NCBI GenBank assembly: GCA_012295275.1
Contig: CM022671.1
Location: 21,351,322-21,415,321, forward strand
DNA from: Chrysomallon squamiferum
Lineage: Eukaryota; Mollusca; Gastropoda; Neomphalida; Peltospiridae
Direction of reading: 5' to 3'
DNA length: 64,000 nucleotides
Shown: one piece after another, positions 1 through 13,500 of the stretch
How positions within the stretch are numbered: the stretch's first letter is position 1
How the letters are laid out: every line of letters starts with the position of its first letter
Made by a program: the position numbers and the translations under genes
The notes under the pieces: generated by a model
Told to the model about the DNA's origin: nothing
Database searches by the model: none
What the model saw: only the letters and a program-made list of their open reading frames with translations

Positions 1-790
1 TAAAAAGATAACTTCAAACGTTACCGTTTTATTCTTATTTTATTTTATTTTTTTCTGTTGAAATATATCGATTATCGATTATCGGTTACGCTCAGTCGCT
101 TACGATACTCTTTTCATAAGCGTTTGTATTCAGTTGATGTTTAAATAAAACCTGTGTAAGATCTTTCCATTCTTTGTTCTTTCAACACGCTGCCATTTAG
201 TGCAGACACTCCCGCCAGAAATCGATAATCGTTTCTGTATCGGATCATATATGGTGGAGTCGTGTTTCTCATTTGAAAGAAATTGAGTGAAAAATGAATT
301 AAAAGGTTGGAAGGGAATGAAAATGGACCCATTAGCAGTTGTACAATTACAAATGATCAACATACATATTCGCGTAAGTGTATACGTACACTCATACATG
401 AATACATATAAACATACACATATATATATATATATATATATACAGTTACATAACAAGATACACATATACATATATCCATGCATACATATATACATACATA
501 TTCACATATATACATATGCATACAAAAAGGCACACATATATGCATACATACATACATACATAATACAAAAACTGGTATTTATGAAAAAACTGAACATGAA
601 CATATAATCATATGCTACGTACAAGCAGACACACATGTTCGCACACCGATATTATGAGTGAGTACGCATAAACGTATTATAAATGTGTTACCAGGAATTT
701 AGATCAGACTAAAATAAACTTTACAATAATTAAAAAACAACGACAACATTATTATTATTAAAATTATCAGAATGATCATCATCTCATCAT

Positions 791-794
791 CATA

Positions 795-836
<42 letters not shown>

Positions 837-885
837 GTTATTATTATTATCAATATTATTATTATTATTATTATTAATATTACCA

Positions 886-934
<49 letters not shown>

Positions 935-952
935 TACTACTACTACTACTAC

Positions 953-987
<35 letters not shown>
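791..987. repeat. Compound (ATT)n-(ACT)n-(AGT)n array with perfect palindrome
   Basis: Interrupted (ATT)n runs are followed by seven ACT units (933-953) and about eleven AGT units (from 954). The ACT/AGT switch makes a perfect 42-bp palindrome at 933-974 with no spacer. Confidence 0.95.
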
Positions 988-1623
988 TTTTAAAAATATT
1001 ATGTCGGGTTGGTTAGCTATATAAACATCCACGTAACCATACTCAGCCAGTGCATGCAATGATTTCAAGAAAATGTCATCATCTTAAAACCTCAGCTTTC
1101 GATTCTTTTCGGCATGAACAATTTATAGGTGTGTCGTGAAAACGCCCATTATTCTCGGGCGTCATTCTGAACGGCTGCTCTTAACGTCTCATTAATTTAT
1201 TACCACAATTGATCTTCGTTTTGCACGTGCGCATCCGGTCGCTTTTAGAAAGACACAAGCTGCGTGATAGCTGAGCATTGACTTGCGACTTTTCGCTGAA
1301 AATTACCTTCGTAGCGAAAAGAGGCTCAAAACGTTTATTTTAAACTGTTAGACTCTGTTGTTTCTCAAAGCCTGTTAAGTGTTTGGATGTGGATTGCGAG
1401 AGACAATAGAAGTTTTGATAAGATCAGGAAATTTGTGATGTTGTGAAGATATTGTTACCATTATTTTGATGACAAATTAAAATATTTCTGTTGCTGTTTT
1501 TCATTTGGTACTTATGTGTGTGTTTGTTTGTATGTACGTATTTGTGTATGCTGATATGTATGTATTTTAGGATTTTTATTATTCTCTGCCTTATGTACGT
1601 CTGATTAAACTCTGCATATAAAC

Positions 1624-1700
1624 GCACTGGCGCAGGAGGACAATAACCGAGGGTAATCATGTATGTATGCATGTAGATACGTATGTAAAATATATCTGTT

Positions 1701-1738
<38 letters not shown>

Positions 1739-1823
1739 ATATGTGTATGTGCGCGCGCGGGTGTATGAGTGAATTTAGTGTCATTAGACACACAATATTC
1801 GGAAATGCACTGGCGCAGGAGGA
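1624..1823. repeat. Direct repeats of GCACTGGCGCAGGAGGA flanking a (TA)n tract
   Basis: Identical 17-mers at 1624-1640 and 1807-1823 lie 183 bp apart on either side of a (TA)n run (about 1706-1735). The GGCGCAGGAG core resembles the start of tRNA-derived SINEs of cephalopods as I recall them, but no tRNA-like boxes follow, so SINE identity is only a suggestion. Confidence 0.4.
1706..1735. repeat. (TA)n microsatellite
   Basis: About 15 TA units. Confidence 0.9.
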
Positions 1824-2569
1824 TAAAGTCCAGTCATGACGTGACAAACGTCAGATGCCGCTGTAAAACTTGTATTACATACAATTTACTGCGTGAAAAA
1901 AAATTAACAAAACATTGTTTTTGATATTTATCTTAGTTTTGAAAAATATTGATTCAACTTTTACCGCAACCTTCTACTTTGAATTTTGCTTTTATCCATT
2001 ATTATTTATTTTTATTTTAGAACAAGCCACAGGTTATTGATGGAATGGTGTTTAGTTGGGGATTTGGGGTTTTTTTTCTTTAAATACACTAACTTACTAT
2101 CACTTAATAACCATCAAAACGTTTACGTCTAATAAATATCAGTATATGCAATGTATATATCAACATCAGTAGAGGGAGATTGCTGTTGATGGTGTTTTCT
2201 CCTCTAATCAACGTTTTTTTTTTCACTCGTTTGTTTCATTCTATCTTTATTTATTTTACTCATTATTATTATTAATTATTATTAATGTTTTTATTTTATT
2301 TATTTTTTTTTTTTATTTTTTTTTTTTTTTTTTTTATTGGGTTCCATTTTCAGAAAAGGTTAACCACAACATTAGTAAATTCCGACAAATTAAACAAATT
2401 TTTTTCTCTCTGTCAGTGATTGCCAGCTGTCATCTCAGACCCTCACTAGTCCATTTCCCATTCTAACCAGTTCTCCACTGTTGGTTTACCAACGCATTAG
2501 AGTGGTTTCTCTATTCTTTGAGAATGTGCGTATAAAAGGTATATGGCTACTAATGGCAATAAAAAAAAA

Positions 2570-2571
<2 letters not shown>

Positions 2572-2659
<88 letters not shown>
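2572..2659. repeat. (CT)n microsatellite
   Basis: Uninterrupted run of about 44 CT units. Confidence 0.98.
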
Positions 2660-2662
<3 letters not shown>

Positions 2663-2982
2663 ATATTCAGTCGTCAAACACTATATAAATAAAAAATGAT
2701 AAAGACTGCTTTTAAAACAAAAGATATTTTCTGGCTGCAATCGTTTGGACATTATTTGTCGGATGACGTGTTCAAGTATCGACAGTCGATGACTGATCTG
2801 TCTACAAAACAGCCGAGTTAATCGCACGAATCCTTTCATCCATTGTCTACCAGAGAATCAAGCAAGTTTTCTTTTTTAAACCATCATTTCCAGATAATAA
2901 AGAAAATATTTTCTCTAAGTAAGTAATGCGTACATATAAATTTACTCTCTTTTTCAAATAGTATTTATGTGTGAGTTTGTGT

Positions 2983-2988
2983 ATATGT

Positions 2989-3037
<49 letters not shown>
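2983..3037. repeat. (GT)n microsatellite
   Basis: Mostly uninterrupted GT dinucleotides. Confidence 0.95.
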
Positions 3038-3038
<1 letters not shown>

Positions 3039-3699
3039 ACAGACGGATTGGCTGATAGAGATACAGATATACAGACACATAAAAATATATGTGTGTGTGT
3101 AATAGTCAAATTTTTGTAAACGGACATTCTTTTATTACATTTATAAAATTTTAATAATATTATTTATATTTTACTATTATTTTATTTAGATTATTTTACT
3201 ATTATACAGTTTTTGTTTTCTCTCTTGGGGCTGTGTATTTTGTTTATTGGTTTATAGCGGATGTTATTTTTTTGTTTGTTTGTTTCGGTGTTATTGGAGA
3301 TTTTGAGTTCGTTTGATTTTTAAAAAAAAAATTCAAAATTTGTTTTTCTTGTTGTTTTGTATCATTTTTTATCTTATATTTATCATTATTTCTTTCTTCA
3401 AGTATCTTAAGAAAAACATATTTTTTTTTTTTAAAGTATCAAACTTGTTTTAATTGATTTTCTAGTTTTCACAAGAACATATGTTCAAGTATAAACATTA
3501 ACTCTTGGGCACTTAGCTAAATGATAAGGGTTTTCTAAAGAGATAGTTCTATAAAGTAATCATACGGTCGGAATGAGTACAGTTTATTTAATTACAAGTA
3601 TAAAATGCTTTAAGTATTATGCACCATGTGTGTGTATGTATCAATCTGTGTGTGTGTGTTAATGTTTTATTCGTGTCTTCTCAGTATACATTTTTTTCC

Positions 3700-3702
<3 letters not shown>

Positions 3703-3750
<48 letters not shown>

Positions 3751-3780
3751 TAATACTACTACTACTACTTCTACTAGTAT
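3703..3780. repeat. (ATT)n-(ACT)n microsatellite
   Basis: ATT units are followed by ACT units and then CTAGT, the same order as in the array near 0.8-1.0 kb. Confidence 0.95.
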
Positions 3781-4883
3781 TTTAAAAAATTATTATAAAA
3801 ATTATCTTCATCATTACTGTATTTTTCCTGTATGTATACTGAAAAGTACTAGTTCAATATCAGTCGACCTTAAATGGTAAGACGCAATAACCACGATGTC
3901 ACCACTGCTGTTGTCGTTCACCTCTCAGGAGAAATCCAAATAAAATAGAATAATTTGATGAAATGCATAATAACATCGAATTTAAAAAAAAAAATAATAA
4001 AATAAAAAAAAAACGAACAAACGGATTAAAAAATAAATATTAAAAAAAATTAAAAAATAAATATGAAAAAAAAAAAATATGGCAATAACGAACAAACCAA
4101 AGAAACAAAAATAATAAGAAGAAAAAAAAAAAAAAAAAAAAAAAGTAAATGATAAAAATCATTACCCCCAAAAAAATCTATTACTATTAACATGTACATA
4201 AAAATAATTTCCGCAGATAGGATGTGAACTCGCCGCGGTTTCGCGTCAAAGACGGAATTAACCCGAATTAGCCTCAGTTTGTGTGTTAACAATGAGAAGA
4301 GCGAGATGAAGACGACGGTTGTGACAAATCGTGATAGATGAACTGCAGCTAGTGTAATAAAACTATCATTAAACAATCTTTTCTTTTTTTACCCTTGTCT
4401 CCCAGTCAGAAACACGCCGTAACTCTGGTATCGAAGCTTGTACAGTAATAGTAATAAGAACAATAACAGTATTGTGATGGTGAGTCTTCGTTTAAAGATA
4501 CATTATCGTTAAAGATGCCGTGGCTTTGAGATTCTTGCTGAACAAAGCAGGCTCTAGTAAAACACAAGTGTGTGTCTAGGTCGCCCTGTCCAGGGCTTGT
4601 CTATAGCTGTACAAACCTCGAACTCAGAGTTGGGTTCAGAAGATGTGTTCCAGGTTAGGCTAAGTTAAACATTTCTTACACAGACGCATGCAAAATCATC
4701 TATCCCGGTCAGGTTTTGAGGATAGGGATTGTTTTATCCAAGACAATGATAGGGTTAGCATTCTCAGTGAATAACTGTGCATGTTATTATTTACATATTC
4801 GTTCAGTTCATTAAGTCAGTTTATAAAATCAAATGCTGCTTGAAAACTGGTGAACTATAATTTTTACATGCAAATATATACAT

Positions 4884-5021
<138 letters not shown>

Positions 5022-5848
5022 GCTACGTAATAATGAAACATTACTTTCCTACAGTCAGACATAAAGCTAAAACCTTTGAACTTCAGTCGCATAATAAATT
5101 CAAATTAACCTCAGATTTGAAAAGTAATTTCTAGAAGAACCGAATCAAACGCTTCATCGATAATTTAGACAAAACGACTCCTCTGAATGAATCACGTAGT
5201 CAGACAATTCGCACGTAGGATACTGTGTGCAAATGAATTAGAAAATGAACATTTTTGGACAACACAAAAACCCACGTTCATCAACCACAAAGATAGACAG
5301 TCACGTCTTTCGCGCAAAAGCCCAAATTAGAGCCAGTACCAATCCGCTCACCTCCAATCAGAATCAATTTAGTCAGTTCCGAAATCAGCTCGCAAAGTTG
5401 TTAGAAAGTAGACTGAGCCAGTCCAATTGGACACATTTTAGAAACAGTTAATGAATGTTAAGAATTTTTTAGTGTCGCTTGAATTATTAGACGTATAAAT
5501 GTAACAAGTTAATTAATATTTTTAAAGCATTTTGTAGACATAAGTTTCATGCATTGATACTTGTACTTTTCATCTCGACATCAAAAGTTAGTACGTAAGA
5601 TGATTTTATGGCTCTTTGAAGTTTTTGTTTCATGTTTTTTTTTCTTCTTGCTATTTTATACTTTATTTTAATTTATATTATTTAAATAATTAATAAAATT
5701 CGTTTGCTGATAATCAAGAGTTTGGTTAGAAAGAAATTTTGTGCTTGTAGTAAAGTCCTAAGCAACCATATCCAGTACATCGAATAAGCAATGAAGAATA
5801 CCTCAATAATTAATAGCTAAAAAAAGACGTATATTTTTATTACATTTT

Positions 5849-5849
<1 letters not shown>

Positions 5850-5880
<31 letters not shown>
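5850..5880. repeat. Poly(T) tract
   Basis: Uninterrupted T run of about 31 nt. Confidence 0.95.
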
Positions 5881-6328
5881 CACTTTATTTTAAAGTAAAC
5901 TGGATGCTATTCTTTGTTGTTTGGACATATCCCTTTATCGTTCCTAGAAATTATTAAATGATTTCTTTGAAAAATCAATGCACCTCCGCATCGAATACAA
6001 TTCAACAAATATTCATTTTATTTCGTTTAAACTTGACGAAAAAAATTCATTGAAATTATTTTTTACTTACCACTCGCTCGAAATGAGAAAACGATTAACA
6101 AGAACACCGGTGACATCATTTTCTCTCTCTCTCACGCCCACGCAGACTTGAGACAGTTCTGCATTGTGACAGAACTTTACAACAGATGGCTGATCCAGTG
6201 CATACCAATTCTCTAAAACTTCGTTATGAGGAGAATCCCCATACGCCGGTTAATAAGAACTGATGACATAACAATGAAATGCGTCATGTGTTTGGAAAGT
6301 GAGCGAAAAAAAGTTTGTATGTGCAAAT

Positions 6329-6330
<2 letters not shown>

Positions 6331-6385
<55 letters not shown>

Positions 6386-6407
6386 TGTTAAGAGTGTAAG
6401 AGAGTAG

Positions 6408-6487
<80 letters not shown>
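6331..6487. repeat. (GT)n then (GA)n microsatellites
   Basis: GT run at about 6331-6384 and GA run at about 6411-6487, separated by about 26 nt. Confidence 0.97.
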
Positions 6488-6490
<3 letters not shown>

Positions 6491-7153
6491 AAAGAAAGAG
6501 ACGAATAAGATTAAAAATGGAGAAAGATATATAAGTCAATTCTTCATAAACAAAGAAGTAAAAGCGATGATTTGCAAGATGGAACATAAAACCATTTTGA
6601 CTGTCACTGAATCAACATTCTTGGCATATATATTATAAACGATTCGTATCTACACTTCAAAAATAACAGTAGGCTATCTAAGGTTTCCTCTACAAACCAT
6701 AGTAATAAGTTATTTACAAATTATTTGTCCTTGCCATCAATATCTTAATAAACTGCCCATTAATTGCATTAAGCAAGTATTTGTTAAATGCTAGTATTGG
6801 AAGTAAAAGAAGAATATTTAGAAAGGCCAACGCGTTCTATAAGCTTTTATTAGTTACCGTAAGAGAGAGGGCATATCGACCTTGTGTCTTTTATGTGATA
6901 TTTAAATTTATAAAAATGACTGAAGTCTACTGGTTAATTCCAAGAGAGTGATTCACAATATAATTTAATAAAGTCCAAAGCGAACTTTAATATGGGATAA
7001 GACCTTGGCGTTCGATTTATTCTAATTATGTAATTATCAACGACAACCTAGTGCTTGAAAGCTTTGATAATCGATTTCAAATTTATTTTGTTATAATTTC
7101 AGTTATTTTAATTATAATGGCAGGACACCATGAACAAACGTATAGATACTTGT

Positions 7154-7271
<118 letters not shown>

Positions 7272-7993
7272 ACAAGAAAATGAAATGTAAAGAAAAGGTG
7301 AAAGTGGAAATAGAAGATTATCAAACAAAAGAGGCAAAGAAAAAAAAAAGAATAACATTAACAACAACAACAAAAACATGATTAAAAGCCACAATTAACA
7401 AAAACAGAACGATTAAAAACACACATACAAATTTAAAACGAATTAATAATAAATAAATAAATAAGTAAGTAAAACAGTGAAGATAATAAGCAAAACATGC
7501 ATCGTATACAAACTGTGCATTTCAGATTCTTCAGAATTACATTTTTAGTGGTTTAGGCTGACCTTTCTCTAATAGAACATTGAAGATTATTAATTAAGTG
7601 ACGGACTGGTCATTTTGTCTCGAAGTGCTCCCTGTTTTGGAGTGTTCCCTGTGTACAAAAATCTACCAAACTGAAATCAATTTTAAGTCAAGTCACCATG
7701 AAGGACTCTCCTCACGATTTTGAAACAGATAAATAACTAGCAGGGACTTAGGAAACAAAATTCAGGGTTTGTCTTTATGACAGGAAGAAATATGGAGAGA
7801 AAAAGAAGAAAATGAGAAATACAGAAAGAAAAGTATTCATTTGTGATGGAAAGATAATGTAGAGAAAATCTTATAAATGCAACTGGAAACAAAATTATCG
7901 AAATTCTAGAAGTCTACCTGAGAAACTTTTAATAAAACAGTTTTTGTTGTGAAAATACAGAGAGGATATAGATCCTTTTTTAAAATCGGTCTG

Positions 7994-8191
<198 letters not shown>

Positions 8192-8876
8192 TAACATTCT
8201 AAATGTTTATTCCTCTATCTATCTCTGTACCTATATTTCTTTAAACAATTTTACCTGTCTGTATATCTGTCTATGTTTATACCTATCTATCAGTCGATCT
8301 ATGTTTTTTATCTATATTAAAATCTATCCAATCTCCTATGTATCATAATTATTCATACATTTGTTTCACACACACACACACAACTGCAACATTTTGTGCT
8401 AGTTTAAAGTCGATTCACAATATCTGACATATTCTCCGGAACTAACAGTTTAAAATAAATAAATTAAAAAAAAACAAAAAAAAAAAAAAACATAAAAAAT
8501 AAATAAAATTTTCCGAGCTGGAGATCAACAAGAAAACAAAATTAAAACGTAACATAACTTATGACGTTATTTGACGTTGCGACCACCCAGGACTTTGATT
8601 AGCACGTAGCTTGGGGCTGTAAACGGGTGAGACGCTGAAAACAGAATTTTAACTGTCTCTTTGTTAATTTCCCTGCGGACCAACCTTTGTATTTTCGTGC
8701 CAGCATTTTTTTTTTTTTTTTATGATACCTCAACACCCTCCGTGTAATTTACTGTCCAGTTTGTTATTATTCAACTTATCTGTACTCAGACTTTGTGTTG
8801 TTGTGGTTCATATTGTTTTGTAAGTCTTATTGCTACTGTTGTTCTTGCAGTTAATATGTTGCTGTTTTATTAATAA

Positions 8877-8888
8877 TTATATATATAT

Positions 8889-8925
<37 letters not shown>

Positions 8926-8926
8926 T

Positions 8927-9001
<75 letters not shown>

Positions 9002-9010
9002 ATATATATA
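8877..9010. repeat. Composite (TA)n-(GATA)n-(GA)n array
   Basis: TA run, GATA tetramers, then a long GA run to about 8999 ending in (TA). It is the inverted counterpart of the composite array at 8.0-8.1 kb. Confidence 0.95.
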
Positions 9011-11954
9011 CATTCTTTCTCTTTTCACACACACATATTAGATAAATAAACATGCATTTATCTATCTCCATGTAAGTCTTTCACTCTCCTTCTCTCTCTG
9101 CCTCACTGTCTAATTAACTTGACCATCACCTCGGTTTTTCAAAATTAAACGAGAACAATCTTACAAACACTAAAAGAATGTAGGGCTCAACAATTAAAAA
9201 AAAAATGATTTTAATTACTTGTAATCTAAGAAAACAAAAGCATGACACTTAGGAATGTTTTGTTTCAACAGTTACGCAGTACGTTAATTACCACATTAAC
9301 CAATGAGATAATATTTTAGTTTTTATCGGAGTTTTTTCTTTAATGGTTTGTGTGATTCATTTTTATGTTTTGGAGGGTTTGTTGTTTTTGTTTTTGTTGT
9401 TTTGTTTTGTTTTTTGACTGATAGAGTTTTGATTGCTTGTAGGATAAATGTTTGTTTTTTTATGTTGGGGGTTTTTGTGGGGTTTTTTGTTTCTTTTTAA
9501 ATTTTATTTTATTTTTTTTTTTAATTTTTTTTTTTTTTTATTAATTTTTTTTTTTCAATATTTTTATTTTATTATTATTTTTTTATTATTACTTTGAATG
9601 TATTTAGTTCTTGATTATTTATTATTATGTTCTTTTCCACTGTATTTTATCAGACTAGACTATTTAGATATTATTTTATCTTCATAAAAACAATAAACAG
9701 CAGAAACAATACAATTATCGCAATACCTTTGTTCAGCAAAAACATTTTTATTTTGCTCCGAAATTTGAAACAAGACAAGAAGAAAAATCTCATACAATTT
9801 TTCATTTGATTCAAGTTAGTATTTCTGATTAAATTTCGTGTTCTGAACAAATCTTTGTTGATATTATTTTTAATTTACTATATTTCTTAGCAGTATTTAT
9901 ATCATCGTTTCCTTGATATTTGAAACAAGTTTTTCTGGGGTTTTTTTTATTATCTTCTCTGCTATTCAGTTGTTGTTGTTGTTTTTTTTTTCATCATCAC
10001 CATCGTCTTAAACATTATTTTCTTAGTTATAATTTCCTTTATTTACTTCTGTATTATCTTTGTCATCATCGTCAGAGTCATCATCTTTTTCTTAATTGTC
10101 ACCTTCTTCATAAAAATTATCTCAAATTTCTGTCGGTTGTCTTTCTGTGTTTGGGGAAGTAGGATTTGTGGGAGTTGTGAGTGGGTTGGTTTTATTTCAT
10201 TATTATATTTTTAATAATTTTTTTTCCTTTTATTCTTCGTCTGCATCATCTTCATCTTTTTCTAGTCAAATTAACATTTCGTATAAACAGACACCAATTA
10301 CATTACTTTTCGTTCGATTTTACGTTTGCAAAAGTCACTATTATCACATAGTCGCACAACTTTCCTTTGTTTATAAACCATACATTGCCAGCCTTGTCAC
10401 TTCAAAGATTAATTTTCTACTCGATCTCGTAGAAACAAATAACGAGAGCATTCGTTGAATAAGAAAAACCCTGTTTGCCTTTGTTCAAATCACAAAGAAG
10501 AAGTTAATCTTGATTTAATAAAAGTTTTCTAGTTTGATAAAGAATAAGAATGACCATTGATGCCAGTCTGCCGGTGAAAAATACGCTAAATAAGTCAGTG
10601 ATAGACTGGTAGTGCTAGTGCTAATTTCATAAAGTTTAAAGAAAAACGCGAAGAGTTATTTAGAACGTGTTTTGTGTTTCAAACATGCAATTGTGAAAAA
10701 AAAAAAAAAAAAAAAAAAAGATGAATGTTCAAAATGTCGCTAAATAAATAAACATAAACCACTGCAAAAGAAATCAACCGACTGCATTTTTGGAAAGTGT
10801 ATTTTCGGTAACGGAAACTTTATGACGTCATTTTTCCGAAAATTGCCAAAGGTAATGCTTAAAGCGCCTAGATTGAATAAATAAATGAATCAATATTTCG
10901 TGTAACGACTTTTTAACACAGATCCTGTTAGGTGTCTAAAAATATTCCACAGGCAATTTCTGTCTAAAACAAAAAGGAAAATGTTCAATATAATCCACTA
11001 AAAGGCATGAAAGCACATACCACGATTGTTGTTTTTGTATTTTTGTTTTTTTAAGCTTACCAATTACAGTTAAGGATAAAATGTTATGGATTAACAGAAG
11101 ATGGTAGAGATGAATATTAATGCACTTTGGGGTATAAGAGAAGAGACGAGAAGAAAAAATGAAGACAATGGACGAATCGGGAAGCAGAAAAGGGAAAGAG
11201 AAAACCAGTCTAATTAACAACACCATTTACTGATTATTAAAAACATGATGTATTCGTTTCGCCATGTGAACTAAACTTCCATGTCACCCACTATAGCCTC
11301 ATTTATAGACAACCATCACAAATATTTGTCCTAAAAATTTGTTAACTCTACAACTTAATGTCTACGGTTTCGAGGGTAAATACAATATCACAAACTGAAG
11401 AATCGAAATCGAATTGATCGAGCCTTGGGAAAACCGTTTAGTCCGCCATTGTTTGATCACGCGGTCTTTATTGACCAATCAAGTGACTTCGGACTATAAC
11501 AAATGTTAGTGCTATATTGGTACAATTTGCCCAGGGTAAACAAGTTCATAAATGGAACGTCAATAGCGCAGAAGCCAACGCTGTGACGAAACTTGTGAAG
11601 TCCTAATACGGAATACTGTTTAGTAGTTCGTATTTTGAAACAGAAAAGCTGTTTGTAGAGAAAACAAAACTGCTCATTGAATTTCTGCCGTCTGTTGTTT
11701 ACACAGGATTATTTGATCAGTTTTTGACTTATTTCGATTTTTTTTTTTTTTTGTACGTCAAGAAGCGCACTAAAAGTACACTTAATAAATGAATATGTGC
11801 TTACTCACTCATACATACACACTTACACACACTAACACATGCATTCACACACAAAATACATACCTACATACACACACACACTAAATATATACACACTTCA
11901 CATACTACACACACATACACCCACATAGTATGACAGAAAAAGCAACAGATACGT

Positions 11955-12222
11955 ATTTATACGTATACATATTTTTGTACCAATACATTTACTGGTTTCC
12001 GCAAAAATAACATGCATGCAAATCTGACAAAAGTCAAAGAGCGCAGTGCTTCATGGGAAACGATGATAACCATCAAGGTTGTCTTGATGCCTTCGGAGCG
12101 CGGGTGAATGGTTGACATACGTTCCAGTTACGTCAGCGGCATGTGACTGGGTTGGTGAGGTTGTGAATGGATAAACAAACACATATGAATTTATACGTAT
12201 AATTATTTTTGTACCAATACAT
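11955..12222. repeat. Direct repeats flanking a GC-richer island
   Basis: A 34-bp stretch (11955-11988) recurs at 12189-12222 with two mismatches; both contain tttttgtaccaatacat. Between them is a GC-richer segment holding a perfect 7-bp stem (catcaag / cttgatg, 12073-12091, 5-nt loop). Confidence 0.6.
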
Positions 12223-12268
12223 GCACAAATATATATAAATATAGGTAAATACATAGTGTATGCAGTGT

Positions 12269-12270
<2 letters not shown>

Positions 12271-12334
<64 letters not shown>
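12271..12334. repeat. (ACT)n-(AAT)n microsatellite
   Basis: About eleven ACT units directly followed by AAT units. Confidence 0.95.
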
Positions 12335-12335
<1 letters not shown>

Positions 12336-12525
12336 CTTACCAGTAATGATGGCGTTTAATAAGGTCATTCTTTTTACATAGTTCTACTCCTACCTGAAAA
12401 AAAAAAAAAATGAAAAAAATAGTAAATAAATAAATAAATATATAAACTGTGACTCTACAGAGATACAACTGTGTTTGATAAATCAACTGTAAGCGGATAC
12501 ATTCATTCATTTTAAGATATATTTA

Positions 12526-12650
12526 TTGTTTTGTTTTGTTTTGTTCTATTTGTTATTTTTGTTTTGTTTTGTTTTGTTCTACTTGTTATTTTTGTTTTTG
12601 TTTTGTTCTATTTGTTAGTTTTGTTTTGTTGTTGTTGCTTGTTTTGTTTT
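12526..12650. repeat. TTTTG-rich minisatellite
   Basis: Three imperfect units of (TTTTG)n followed by TTCTAYTTGTTAKTTT recur in tandem. Confidence 0.8.
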
Positions 12651-12870
12651 CTTCTTTTATTTCTCTGACCTAGTAACCGTCTTTGTCTATACAGAATTAA
12701 AAACAGACATACAGTTTGATAAACTCCACAAGAATGTTTAGATTAGGGTTAACGATACAGATTCAGAAATTAATTATATATAAACTACAAGGTGAACCCT
12801 TATGTTTATCTATCTATTTGTCTTCCTGTCTGTCCGAATCTGTAAGTCTGTGAATATGTCTCACTGCCTG

Positions 12871-12899
12871 TGTGTGTATGTGTGTGGGTGTGTGTGTGT

Positions 12900-12981
<82 letters not shown>
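12871..12981. repeat. (GT)n microsatellite
   Basis: Long GT run with a few GGGT interruptions near its start, ending GCGCGC. Confidence 0.97.
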
Positions 12982-12983
<2 letters not shown>

Positions 12984-13319
12984 TAAATATATTTATATTC
13001 ATTATTCTTCATCAGAATTTAAAGACAAAAACGTAAAACATTAAAGACGAGAAGTTAACAGAAAATTATATATTAAGCATTCTGACAACATATATTAAAC
13101 AAAAACATTCAACGTTATTGCAATTCATGTCGAAAACAGTTTTCGGTATCATATAACCGGTGCCTCTGTCTTTCAAGACTGTTGTTTACTGTATATTTTG
13201 TTCATAGCACGTCACATAAATAAATAAATATATAGAAATAGGATTGCATGGTTTGATCTAATAAAGAACGGATAATTCCGATTAACAATCAACGTGAAAA
13301 CCGGCTTAATAATGTATGA

Positions 13320-13500
13320 TAGAGTACGAAACTAAATCAACGAAGTGTCGCGCCGATTGACTCCGATAAATGACGAAAACTTTCCGTTAGCACGCAACGT
13401 CTCTTAATCATGCCATCTTCGTTTTCGAGAGATTCCGAGTACGTAGAATATAAACTTCACTGCGCATTCAGTTTTATTTCGTTCGGTTGCCCAGGCCAAT
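13320..13500. promoter_or_regulatory. CpG-richer segment with TATA-like and initiator-like motifs
   Basis: Contains GTCGCGCCG, a TATAAA at 13449-13454 and a TTCAGTTT initiator-like motif at 13467-13474. The 21-nt spacing is too short for a classical TATA promoter, so this is weak. Confidence 0.15.

Noticed and set aside
2481-2677. Open frames of repeated Ser-Leu or Arg-Glu
   Set aside because: They are read directly from (CT)n/(GA)n microsatellites; the same artefact occurs at 6.2-6.6, 7.05-7.4, 7.9-8.2, 8.9-9.07, 15.7 and 27.7-28.1 kb.
5245-5451. 68-codon frame with balanced composition
   Set aside because: No recognisable family, no splice sites or promoter motifs; the length is expected by chance in 64 kb.
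12802-13044. Cys-Val and His-Thr repeat proteins
   Set aside because: Translations of the (GT)n array; no domain and no splice context.
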